A stretch of DNA of 64,000 nucleotides from Diplonema japonicum (taxonomy: Eukaryota; Euglenozoa; Diplonemea; Diplonemida; Diplonemidae), in assembly GCA_964019335.1 (NCBI GenBank), contig OZ025691.1, positions 62,001 through 126,000 of the forward strand, written 5' to 3'. Positions 1 to 8,084 of the stretch are shown here, in pieces. The notes under the pieces were generated by a model. That model was not told the origin of the DNA and did no database searches. It saw only the letters and a program-made list of their open reading frames with translations. Each line of letters opens with the position of its first letter. The first letter of the stretch is position 1. The position numbers and the translations under genes are program-made.

Positions 1-1327
1 GCCTGCTGCACTTTTCTTCCATCGTCTCCCTGTACGCGCTCCTTGCCTCCCTCCCCCAAGAGTAGAGTACTCTTCTGGTCGGTTGGCTGACTCCCCCTCT
101 CAGACTGAAGAACATCGGAACGTGGTCTGAGCCCATTGCTGGCAACGTCCTCCAAGAAGATTTGTCGAACTCTGCGCCGCTCATTACCATGTCCGGAGAG
201 GTTGGGTTTCCTGACGGGTTCAGGATCGTGGCTTCGCTGCTCTTGTTCCATGTGCTGTAGCCCCATCGCAGCATCCAGCTGTGCAGTATTTCTCCCAGCT
301 TATTCGGTGTGCCCCTTTTGTCCCACATCGTGTGGTGGGCGTTCATGTCACCGGCGATGATGGTGTGACTGTCATGAGGCAGCTCTGCCGGGCGGAAATA
401 TTTCTCGGGGGGTGGTCTGTCGTCGCCGTCTCTACCCGTTGTCGGAGGCAGGTACAGGTTGACGAGTCTGTACGGCTTCCGGTTGGGCAGCGAGATCTCT
501 ACGTCGAGTCTTTCCGTCACGTCGCTGGGTTTCTGAATAACTTCGATCTGTTTCGACGGTATCGATTCTCTGACCAGTGTGACGAGACCCCCTCCGCTGA
601 TTTGCTTTCCTCTTTTCACCGGTCGTGTTCGGTCTCGGCGGTATGCCTTGAACCCAGTGAAGACTCCGGTTATATCTTTCGACGGCCTCAGGAAAGTCTC
701 TTGGAGTAGGAGCACGTCGATGTTGTGTGTCTCAATGCCCTTCAGCAGCTGCGCTGTGGTGCTCACCGTTAGGGATCTGACATTGAGAGACAGTACGTTG
801 ATGTTGTTGGGTGGTGGTGTTGTGTTGGAGTGTGCCTGTGAGAGAGAGGAAGTAGAGGGGACGGGAGGGAGAGAGTGTTCAACTCTTGTTGTCTTTTCGG
901 TGGTTGGACCGGGGTTCGCTTCTATGTCCCCGCAGCTCAGTAAGTGTTTTCCGTGCGGACCGCTGGCTGCGGGATTTCTGCGAATGTGAAGATTGCCTGT
1001 GTGGTCACCCCTAGGTCCAGGCCTTTGGATACTGGGTAATACTTCGTCACCGGTGACGGGAGTTTGTGAGTGCTTGTTTGGGGAGGAATTGTGCGTGGAG
1101 AGAGGGAAAGATGAGGGATGGTGATGTGGTGATGATGTGCTGCCTTTGCGGTCACCCCAGCTTCCAGGGCTTGAGAGGCTGGGTAGTACTTCATCTTCGT
1201 TTAGATGGGGTGTAGTGTTGGGGGTTTGGGAGTAGGGACAGGGAGTGAGAGACGGTGTGGGAAAGGGGGTGAAAGGGGTGTTGAATGAGATTGCACGGCC
1301 CTTAGTACTGGCCTTCAACCTTCCTTT
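1..1327 (-). CDS. Retrotransposon ORF2, N-terminal part: 2A-like motif plus APE-type endonuclease (partial)
   Basis: The minus-strand frame is open from 1327 to the window edge. It has no ATG before the endonuclease and is +1 relative to ORF1. The first ~125 residues are Pro/Ser/Thr-rich and hold an imperfect tandem duplication (DEVLPSxxxPG...GD at about 1003-1060 and 1143-1200). At 905-943 it reads LLSCGDIEANPGP, matching the DxExNPGP consensus of 2A ribosome-skipping peptides. From about 790 it shows exonuclease-endonuclease-phosphatase motifs: LNVRS (catalytic Asn), LLLQET (metal-binding Glu), AGDMNAHH (Asp/Asn) and GSDH (catalytic His), so the nicking enzyme for target-primed reverse transcription looks intact. 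It may be expressed by +1 frameshifting or reinitiation, or an indel in the A-run at 1325-1329 may have split a single ORF. Confidence 0.8.
905..943 (-). other. 2A-like (ribosome-skipping) peptide coding site
   Basis: The minus-strand translation is LLSCGDIEANPGP. The core DIEANPGP matches the 2A consensus D-V/I-E-x-N-P-G-P exactly, with separation expected between the last Gly and Pro. It lies between the low-complexity N-terminus and the endonuclease domain, as in trypanosomatid L1Tc/ingi elements, and would release the endonuclease-RT from upstream protein. Activity is inferred from sequence only. Confidence 0.75.
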
Positions 1328-2522
1328 TTACGGGAGGGTTCACCTTGTGCAGGGGCGTTGTCTGCGAGGGGGTGGTGTGTAGGGTTGTCTGCCTAGTTGT
1401 GGCAACTCCTACGAGCCTTTCGGCTGGTGGGGGGGTGTCGTAGCATAAAGGTGCTACGGTACCCTTTCTCTCCGGTGTCGCAGCGTGCCTGGGGCAGTCT
1501 GGGGTGTCAGTCCCCTCGTCAGCGCCATCGGTGGACGGCACGTGTCCCCTCTGTTCTGGGGACCCGTCTGCCTCCTCGGAGGTTCCTGGTGGGGGGGCTC
1601 CTGTAGTCAAGTGGATGAGTAATCTGTTCATCCCTTGCTTCAGCTCCTCCACCGACCGCTCCGTCCTCTCCGATGACGCCTTCAAGGAAGAAATCTCCCC
1701 CCTCAGGCCACCAAGCTCGCCCTCCACCAGGCCCACCCTCCTGTTCAGCTCCTCAGTCCTCTCGTCCGTACGCACCCCTCTCATCTCCACCTCTTCCACC
1801 TTCCTCTCGCACGCCTTCTCCCACAGCCCGGCCTGTTCCCTCGCCTGCTCCAACTCGGCAATCCGCCTGTCCATGGCTTCCCTCCAACCCCAGTCGTCCT
1901 CCATCCCGCCTCCCTCTTCCTTCTCGGCGCTCTCCAGCGCCTGGATCCTCGCCTCCAGCTTCTCCTCTCTTTCCCTGGCCTCGGCCTTCCTTTTTGCGGC
2001 TTTGGCCCCCTTCTCCTCTCTCGCCTTCTTCTTCCTCCCCTCCTTCTCGTCGGCCAGCTCCCACACCTGCGACCAGCTCGCCCCCCCGAACTCCCTGCGG
2101 AAGTCTATTTTGGTCCCTCTACGAGACCCACCCGGTAGTTTCCTTTTAAAGGATCCCTTCTGCTCCTCGAACACCACCTTATGGGTAGTGTCTCCGTCCC
2201 TCACTGAGTAGGACTGAAGAGGGGGAGTCCCTGTGGTTACGATGGTGCCTAGGACACCGTCGAACCTCATCGACTTCCCCAGTCCAGCCTGCGCAATGAA
2301 GGCCGCCCACGTGGGCTTGGGGGCAAGCGGGGCTACGACTGCGTCGTAGTGCTTCCGGGTGGGCTTCGTCTTGGGGGTCGTCTCGGGGGGGGTCTTTCTG
2401 ATCACCACCTCGGTGGTTTGCAGCACTAGCTGCGGCGGGTCTTGGTCGGGCTCGCTCCCGTCCGGTAGGGGCCCCTTGGAGGCGCCCGCCTTGCTCGGCT
2501 TCGTCATTTTGTCACTTGACAT
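1302..2522 (-). CDS. Retrotransposon ORF1 (gag-like coiled-coil protein)
   Basis: A 406-residue ORF starting at an ATG 34 nt after the SL-like sequence. Residues about 1-60 are Lys/Pro/Thr-rich. Residues about 125-290 are very rich in Glu, Arg, Lys and Ala with a heptad-like pattern (for example KAAKRKAEAREREEKLEARI), as expected for a trimeric coiled coil of a LINE ORF1 RNA-binding protein. No CCHC knuckle or RRM was recognised. The tail is Pro/Thr-rich. It ends at TAA (1302-1304), overlapping the next frame by 26 nt. The assignment rests on position directly upstream of an endonuclease frame in the same element; the RNA-chaperone role is inferred. Confidence 0.75.
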   Translation of the reverse strand: MSSDKMTKPSKAGASKGPLPDGSEPDQDPPQLVLQTTEVVIRKTPPETTPKTKPTRKHYDAVVAPLAPKPTWAAFIAQAGLGKSMRFDGVLGTIVTTGTPPLQSYSVRDGDTTHKVVFEEQKGSFKRKLPGGSRRGTKIDFRREFGGASWSQVWELADEKEGRKKKAREEKGAKAAKRKAEAREREEKLEARIQALESAEKEEGGGMEDDWGWREAMDRRIAELEQAREQAGLWEKACERKVEEVEMRGVRTDERTEELNRRVGLVEGELGGLRGEISSLKASSERTERSVEELKQGMNRLLIHLTTGAPPPGTSEEADGSPEQRGHVPSTDGADEGTDTPDCPRHAATPERKGTVAPLCYDTPPPAERLVGVATTRQTTLHTTPSQTTPLHKVNPPVKRKVEGQY

Positions 2523-2556
2523 TTTTTTTTTTTTTTTAGCCTTCCCTACCCCCCCA

Positions 2557-2609
2557 CAATAAAGTACAGAAACTGTAGCTTTAGAATCGTTGGTAGCTTT
2601 AGAATCGTT
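2557..2609 (-). promoter_or_regulatory. Spliced-leader-like sequence at the 5' end of retrotransposon A
   Basis: On the minus strand, 2594-2557 reads ACCAACGATTCTAAAGC followed by TACAGTTTCTGTACTTTATTG. The last 19 bases, CAGTTTCTGTACTTTATTG, equal the end of the Leishmania SL exon. It is preceded by a truncated copy (CGATTCTAAAGCTAC, about 2609-2595). The identical 38 nt recurs on the plus strand at 37109-37146. The simplest reading is that this copy was made from a trans-spliced transcript and kept the leader. Confidence 0.8.
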
Positions 2610-5600
2610 TTTTTAATAATAGTAAATATTCCACTACCAGGCGGGAGGATCGAAGGGGAGTAGAGAAAACCATTCAAGGGAAAGGGAAAGGGAAAGGGAC
2701 ATCACTTCAAACCAAGAGAGGTGTTTGAAAGTGATTCGTGAAAAGCAGTCTCTGTTACTGAGCCATTGGTCGAGGGGTCCTGGTCCGCTGCTCCCTGTAG
2801 TAAATTACTTGGACCCCCTCACCACGCTCTTTTCATAATAAAATAAAACCGATCCCACCCACCAGGCAGCACCTGGGTCTCGAGGCATTAGCCGCCTCTA
2901 GTAACAAGAGACGACCTCCCAGATTTTAAGAACTTTGGAGGAGTTTCAATTGTGAAAAATTAACCAGCTGACTGTGAAACTCCACCGTCTGCTGGACTTG
3001 TTGGGCTTTCGGGAGCCAATAAATTCGATTCAATTAAGTTTCGTTCTTCAGTTTTTTTCTTTTTTTTTTTCTTTTTTTTTTCTTCTTTTTTTTTTTTTTT
3101 TTTTTCTTTTTTTTTTTCTCAAAATAAAGGAATTCAAATCAAGCTCGATTGTGTACACCGAAGCTTGAATCATCTGTCCTTTTTTTTCTTTTTTTTTTTT
3201 TTTTCTTTTTTCTTTCTATATGAAAGGTGAGTGGAAAATTTGAATAACACTGGGGGCGGGGGACAGGGGCCTGGTAATGGAAAATAAGGGAAGACACTGG
3301 GGAGGGAGGTGAAAAGAAAGGATAGGAGTGAAGCCAGAGTCGAGAGATTGAGTTAGAAACAATTGCTGTCTGAAGTCGTTTAACAACTTCAGACCTCAAT
3401 GTTTGGAGAGTATAATATATTATAATTTATAAGTTTTTTCACAATGTTCCCTGCCGCTCCAAGAGCTGGGCGGTCTTACAGGCGTCGGTCGACAGGAGGA
3501 CTTTGAGGGAAGGAAGGGAGCTACCGAAGATCTGACTCCTTTGGTCGATCCTCTTTTCGTCTTGGCATTCCCGTAGGAGGTGGCTTAGAGTCTGAGGTTG
3601 CGAACATAGATGGCACGGGACCTCCTCGACTGGGGGTATGAGTAGGTATCCGCAAGTGAGTGGGCTCTTCCCCACCCTCAGCCTCATGATCGCCACTTCT
3701 TTCTTTCTGTCCAGCTCCTCGAACTTCTCGAAACTTCCGGCAAACAGCTCCCTGTACGTCTTTGTGACGCCAGTATCCTTCCATAGGCGGAGGTGGCTTC
3801 TGATGACATGCTTCCTCACCAGAGTTTTAACCACCTCAATGTCTGTCTCACGGGTGTGGGCCAGTCTTTCGCTCGCCTCTTTTGCCTTCTGGTCCGCCTT
3901 CTCGTTCCACTTGTACCCGCAGTGACTCGGGACGTATTGAACGATTAGCTTGTGGCCTCTGCCTGTCAAGCTCGCGACCTCCTGCCAGAGTTCGAAGTCA
4001 TCTTTGGAGGCTGCCGACATGTGTCCCTGGCACATCTTCCGTATCACCGACTGCGAATCTGTGCATATCAGAACCATCCCTTGGCTTGCAAGCTTCCTCT
4101 CTGAGAGTCTTGTCGCCAGTCGGATCCCTAGCCTCAGGGCCCTGAGTTCGCATTTGTAGGATGTCGAATACAGTCCACCGCTGATCCCGTAGGCAGCATC
4201 GGACCCGTTGTGCAGCAGGATGGCGGCCGAGCCTCCGTTTTTCCCATCCTTTACGGACCCGTCTGTGAACACCATGCAGAATGCCCGGCCGTGTTTCTCG
4301 CATAACCTGTTCAGGGTGTTCGTTGTTGCCTCTTTCCTGACCTCTTTTGGGTCCGTCCTTTTCACCTGCGTGTCTAGGAAGGGGGAGAGCACGAGTTGCC
4401 CCTCGAATCTTTGCCAGGGTGCAACCGCGAGTCTCCTCATGAAGACGGCGCCCGAGTGAGGTGTGCCCGTCCTCTCTGGGAGTTTGTAGGCTTTCGATGC
4501 CTCTCTCTGTTTGTCAGACCAAGTCCTCCTTGGTAGGAGCTTCTCGTACCTGGTCAGATCCTCCAGAGGCTGAGTCGCCTGGTATGCGGCGGTGTCCACT
4601 TTTCTCATCAGTGACTCGTAGAGCAACAGGCTGTCGTGTTCGATCAGCGCATCCAGGGTCCACAGCCCCGCTTCGTTCAGTGTCGCGAATGTCTCTGATG
4701 ACGCGATGCAGCCTGTGATCTTCACCGCTGCCCTGTATTGAAGCTTCTTGATGCCTTCGTGGGGCGTGTTCCTCCCGCTCGGGAGAAATGACCCGTACAC
4801 GCCCAAGCAGTATCTGAAGACTGGTTGCACATATGTGAGGTATAGAGCCCTCAACACCACCTTCTTGCAACCCCATCTCGTTCCCGCAAGGCAGCTCAGC
4901 AGCCTGACCCTGCTTTCACCTCTTTCCAAGACGTCTCTGGAGTGTTCGGAGAAAAGCATGTCCTCCTCGAAGGTGACTCCGAGCAGCTTTGTTTTTTCGA
5001 CCACCTCGAGTTCTTCGCCGGTCTTGAAAGTTGCTCTGATCTTCCCCTTCAGTGTTCTCTGCGGATAGGAGATGCCAGCAACGGGAAGGAACTCTGTCTT
5101 TCCCTTGGAGATCACCATCGAGTTTCTCGAGCACCAGCTCTCCACAACCCTCAGGATCTTCATCAGTTTCCCATTCAAGCTGTCCAGGTCTTTTTCGTGC
5201 AGCACCACCGCAATGTCGTCTGCGTACATCACGGCATCAATGCCCTCCTTTTCGAACGTCTCTGAGAGGTCGTCCATGTAGATCGAGAAGAGGGTTGGGG
5301 CAAGGATGGTTCCCTGTGGAACCCCACCCGTTATGTGTTCGTGCTTCCCTGTTTCGCCACTCACCTTGACGGCAGCGATCCTCTGGTCTAGGAAAGCGGC
5401 CACCCAGTCCGTAATTCTTTGCGGGTAGCCATTACTCCTCATTTTCGCATTTAGACCCTTGTGCCACACTGTGTCGAAGGCGCCTTTCAGGTCGAAGAGC
5501 AATAGTCCGCCGCAGAACTCATCGTCTCTGATGCGGTTCAGTTTCGTGGTCACTTGCAGGACGTTCTCTTCTGTGGAGCGCCCTTTCCTGAAACCGGACT

Positions 5601-6048
5601 GCATTTTGTGCACCCTCTTCACATCTCCCACGTCTTGGTGATAGTCGACCCTTATCTTTACTATCCTCTCCATTGTCTTTGAAATGTTGGAGGTTAGCGA
5701 TATCGGTCTGTACGATGCCGGATCACTTCTTGATTTGCCCTTTCCTTTGAAAAGTGGGATTATGTGTGTGAACCTCCAGTCTGATGGTACCACTCCCTTC
5801 TCCCATGACATATTGAACAGATGGAGTAATGTGTCCATGGCCGTCCCCCCCAGGTGTTTCAGCATCTCGTTGTAGACTCCGTCTGGGCCCGGGGATTTCC
5901 CCTTCTTCAACTGCCTCAGCGCGTGCTTCAGTTCCTCCGTGCTTATCCCTGGGCAAGTGACCCTGTCCCTCAAGTCCTTGATCACTTTGGACTTCCTGTT
6001 TTCACCGTCCAGCATCTTCTTTGTGTCCTTGTTAACCTCAAAAAACAA
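2606..6048 (-). mobile_element. Non-LTR retrotransposon copy B (5'-truncated, with 3' UTR)
   Basis: On the minus strand it starts at about 6048 inside ORF2, directly after the (ATT)n tail of another copy, and keeps RT, RNase H, a zinc finger, a stop at 3439 and about 830 bp of 3' UTR. The last ~400 bp (3030-2630) ends in CCCGCCTGGTAGTGGAAT plus a short ATT-rich tail. The same ~350-400 bp 3' segment occurs at 6410-6065. The UTR contains T-rich tracts (3050-3120 and 3180-3220) and a GGGAAA microsatellite (about 2680-2700). The endonuclease and ORF1 are missing, a normal outcome of incomplete reverse transcription. Confidence 0.85.
3439..6048 (-). CDS. Retrotransposon ORF2 fragment: reverse transcriptase, RNase H, CCHC zinc finger
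   Basis: About 869 codons without a stop. The RT fingers and palm occupy roughly residues 25-330, with SPGPDGVYNEML, PASYRPISL, GGVPQGTILAP and the catalytic MYADDIAVV near residue 274. An RNase H domain lies at about 590-710, with VFTDGSVKDGKNGG, ELRALRLG, CTDSQSVI and VPSHCGYKWNEKAD supplying the D-E-D-D active-site pattern. A C-x2-C-x7-H-x4-C finger (CHLCSQPQTLSHLLREC) lies near residues 806-823. There is no genuine ATG at the 5' end; the frame opens straight from the ATT-repeat junction, so the copy is truncated rather than independently expressed. RNase H domains of this kind occur in the I/ingi/Jockey-type LINE clades. Confidence 0.92.
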   Translation of the reverse strand: MFFEVNKDTKKMLDGENRKSKVIKDLRDRVTCPGISTEELKHALRQLKKGKSPGPDGVYNEMLKHLGGTAMDTLLHLFNMSWEKGVVPSDWRFTHIIPLFKGKGKSRSDPASYRPISLTSNISKTMERIVKIRVDYHQDVGDVKRVHKMQSGFRKGRSTEENVLQVTTKLNRIRDDEFCGGLLLFDLKGAFDTVWHKGLNAKMRSNGYPQRITDWVAAFLDQRIAAVKVSGETGKHEHITGGVPQGTILAPTLFSIYMDDLSETFEKEGIDAVMYADDIAVVLHEKDLDSLNGKLMKILRVVESWCSRNSMVISKGKTEFLPVAGISYPQRTLKGKIRATFKTGEELEVVEKTKLLGVTFEEDMLFSEHSRDVLERGESRVRLLSCLAGTRWGCKKVVLRALYLTYVQPVFRYCLGVYGSFLPSGRNTPHEGIKKLQYRAAVKITGCIASSETFATLNEAGLWTLDALIEHDSLLLYESLMRKVDTAAYQATQPLEDLTRYEKLLPRRTWSDKQREASKAYKLPERTGTPHSGAVFMRRLAVAPWQRFEGQLVLSPFLDTQVKRTDPKEVRKEATTNTLNRLCEKHGRAFCMVFTDGSVKDGKNGGSAAILLHNGSDAAYGISGGLYSTSYKCELRALRLGIRLATRLSERKLASQGMVLICTDSQSVIRKMCQGHMSAASKDDFELWQEVASLTGRGHKLIVQYVPSHCGYKWNEKADQKAKEASERLAHTRETDIEVVKTLVRKHVIRSHLRLWKDTGVTKTYRELFAGSFEKFEELDRKKEVAIMRLRVGKSPLTCGYLLIPPVEEVPCHLCSQPQTLSHLLRECQDEKRIDQRSQIFGSSLPSLKVLLSTDACKTAQLLERQGTL

Positions 6049-6410
6049 TAATAATAATAATAATTATTCCACTACCAGGCGGGGGGGATGGGGGGCGGAG
6101 AAAGTTGAAACCATAAAAATTGGGAAGGGAAGGTTAAAAACAGTCTCTCTTACTGAGCCATATCGGGGGGGACCTCTTGCTCGTTTGCTCGACCTCTTGT
6201 ATATTTTCCTGGGGCCCCCGACATCCACCTTTCTTATTTTTTCCCCATTCCCCCGCCACGCAGCTCTTGGGCCTCGAAGGCTTCGGCTGTCACCAAATAA
6301 AGACAACCCCAAATATTAAAGGACGGCGATGAGATCCCTAATTTTGATTTATCCAGCCACAGGGACCCCACCATCTGCTGGTTTTGTTGGGCTGTGGGAG
6401 CCTAAAATAT
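6049..6410 (-). mobile_element. 3' UTR fragment of the same retrotransposon family (copy C)
   Basis: Read on the minus strand, 6410-6065 is a diverged copy of the end of element B. Shared blocks include the reverse complements of TTACTGAGCCAT, CTGCTGG..TTGTTGGGCT and TTCCACTACCAGGCGGG. It ends in a clean (ATT)n tail (6064-6048), onto which copy B is joined. No coding sequence of this copy could be recognised. Confidence 0.7.
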
Positions 6411-7417
6411 AAATTTGAAAAGGAAATGTAAAAGGAAAAGTCAAGTTCAGAACTCAACTTCCACAAAGAAGGGAGGAATGCATAACTAGAAAAGGAGCCT
6501 GGTAGGGAAAATAAAAAGAAAGGGAACCCAATGGGGGAGGGGGAAAAAAGAATTACTGGTTACTATTTCTAAAAAAAAACCCCCCTTCTCAGCTGCGAAA
6601 GATGTTTTTCCAACGAGACTCCCTATCGCGTAATGACGCGGGCGCACCAGGTAGGCCGGCGAGTGCTGTGGAGTCAATCGTCAGCGGGGAGGAAGAGGTT
6701 GTGAGAGGCGAAGTAGAGGAGGGGGACACGTTGGCAGATAACCCACCGGCCTTGGGCTTTCCCCGTGTGCGACAGGTCACACAATGGTGTTCCTTACACC
6801 CCTATGCGGTTCTGCCTGCCTACCCACCAGAAGTCGGACCTTCACTGAGAGACTGTGTCACACAATGGACTTACATCCCTTGAGGTGGTCCACCGTACTT
6901 GACGCCTCCGCTCCGATTCTCTCTCCGCGGGAACCCAGCCTACTCTGGTGGCTGGAGGACCCACTTTGAAATCGAACCCCTCACGTAGAAAACACTGTTG
7001 CGCACTCTGGACATTTTGCATTAATCTTGTTTTCTGTCGGCAAACAGTGCTCCCCACGCTCAGGCCACTTCGCTCGGGCGTTCAGGTCAGCTTCCCCAGG
7101 AAAACCATCAAACGGCGTCTCCGGATCCGGTCCTCGTTCTGGCGTGCAGGAGGCTTCCCCAGGGGATGCCATCCAACACGGCGCTCCGGCTCCGGCCCTC
7201 GGCCGCCCAACGCAACACCGTTCCCCTGCTCCTCCTCTCGAGCTGCCTCTCAGCCGCGCAACCTTCACCACCTGCGCGTTGCCCAGGGACCACCACCGTG
7301 GAGGTGGGCAGCCACCACACACACCGCGTTCGTCTACATGTTCATGTGTGTGTGTAATCGGACCCCTAATCAAAAAATCCGTGACCATCTCTCGGGAGGC
7401 GTTCTTTGGCCCGTTTT

Positions 7418-7448
<31 letters not shown>

Positions 7449-7499
7449 GGGGGGAAGATAGGTAGGGAGTTTGGGAAAAGAAAAAGGGGGGGAATCTAT
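6411..7499. other. Unassigned repeat-rich spacer, probably retroelement 3' sequence
   Basis: No gene is recognised. The stretch holds a run of about 18 G (around 7433-7455) next to a TG repeat, and the 11-mer TCACACAATGG repeated at about 6776 and 6857. It lies between two minus-strand LINE 3' pieces, so it is probably 3' UTR of the element whose ORF2 end is at 7500-7745, but I cannot show that directly. Confidence 0.4.
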
Positions 7500-7745
7500 T
7501 TTGGGCTCATGTTCACCCTTGAGCAGCGTTGGTCGGGGGGAGGGTCCCACACTCGGACCATGTTAACGAGCCCGGAGGCCTCGATGAAGGCGCAGACCTC
7601 GGCGGAGTGCTTGGAAAGCAGCGCGCGGAGCGGCAGCCTGGTGTCGAAGAAGGTTCTCGCAGCGGGGGCCAGGGAAGACAGCTCATGAGCAGGTGATCGG
7701 CGTCTAGCGGAGAGTGAACGCCGCATGCGGGGCAGGTGAGGTGGT
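7500..7745 (-). pseudogene. C-terminal remnant of another LINE ORF2
   Basis: On the minus strand, 7734-7679 encodes CPACGVHSPLDADHLLMSC, a C-x2-C-x7-H-x4-C finger like the one ending element B but with different intervening residues. Downstream, the protein-like reading (LAPAARTFFDTRLPLRALL) continues in another frame, so at least one frameshift separates them. This is a decayed 3' end of a related but distinct LINE subfamily. Everything upstream of the finger is missing; host genes begin about 340 bp to the right. Confidence 0.55.
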
Positions 7746-8084
7746 GATCCCTCGAAGCCCTAAGCTTTTCTCTTTAAGGTTCAAAATTTGAGTTGATCTT
7801 AGGCTGGTGCTTAGGTTTTTTTTTTCTCCTGTATCTTTCTAATTCTCATTCTTTTATGCACATTATTTACATACTTTGTTGTACGCACTTAATGTGGAAC
7901 GAAAAATATTTGGACCGCAACCCGTCTCCTGTTTTCCTTGTTTCGTATTCTTGAAGCACACCCCCAAACAAACGACGTCTGAATCCACCTTTTCCTGGAG
8001 AGGTTTTCCTAGACTGCCTAAATGCATGTTGCTGAAAAAAATAATATATTTGCGATACTTACCTAGAGTTGTTATTACATACAC
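7746..8084. other. Boundary spacer between the retroelement nest and the gene array
   Basis: AT- and T-rich sequence without a recognisable gene. It contains several pyrimidine tracts; the last, ending CGATACTTACCTAG at 8066, is the likely SL acceptor for the following gene. Any polycistronic transcription start for the array could lie here or to the left, but no motif was recognised. Confidence 0.35.

Larger units (their letters stand above)
1..2609 (-). mobile_element. Non-LTR retrotransposon copy A (5' portion, runs off left edge)
   Basis: Read on the minus strand, the element begins at about 2609 with a partial and then a complete copy of a spliced-leader-like sequence (complete copy 2557-2594), a 34-nt A-rich leader, ORF1 (2522-1302), then a second frame with a 2A-like motif and an apurinic-type endonuclease reaching base 1. 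The reverse transcriptase part would lie outside the window. Its 5' end directly abuts the ATT-rich tail of copy B at about 2606-2630, so A and B sit head to tail on the same strand. The layout (coiled-coil ORF1, 2A, endonuclease, then presumably RT and RNase H) resembles trypanosomatid ingi/L1Tc elements. ORF1 and the endonuclease frame have no internal stops, which suggests a fairly young copy. Confidence 0.85.

Noticed and set aside
281-989. Plus-strand reading frames over 281-989
   Set aside because: They are shadows of the minus-strand endonuclease frame, whose catalytic motifs are all on the other strand.
3050-3230. Poly-Phe and poly-Lys readings over homopolymer tracts throughout the window
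   Set aside because: Produced by T- or A-runs; no domain, no initiation context.
7433-7455. G-run as a possible G-quadruplex regulatory element
   Set aside because: Homopolymer runs of all four bases are common here; a single G-run inside a retroelement spacer gives no evidence of function.
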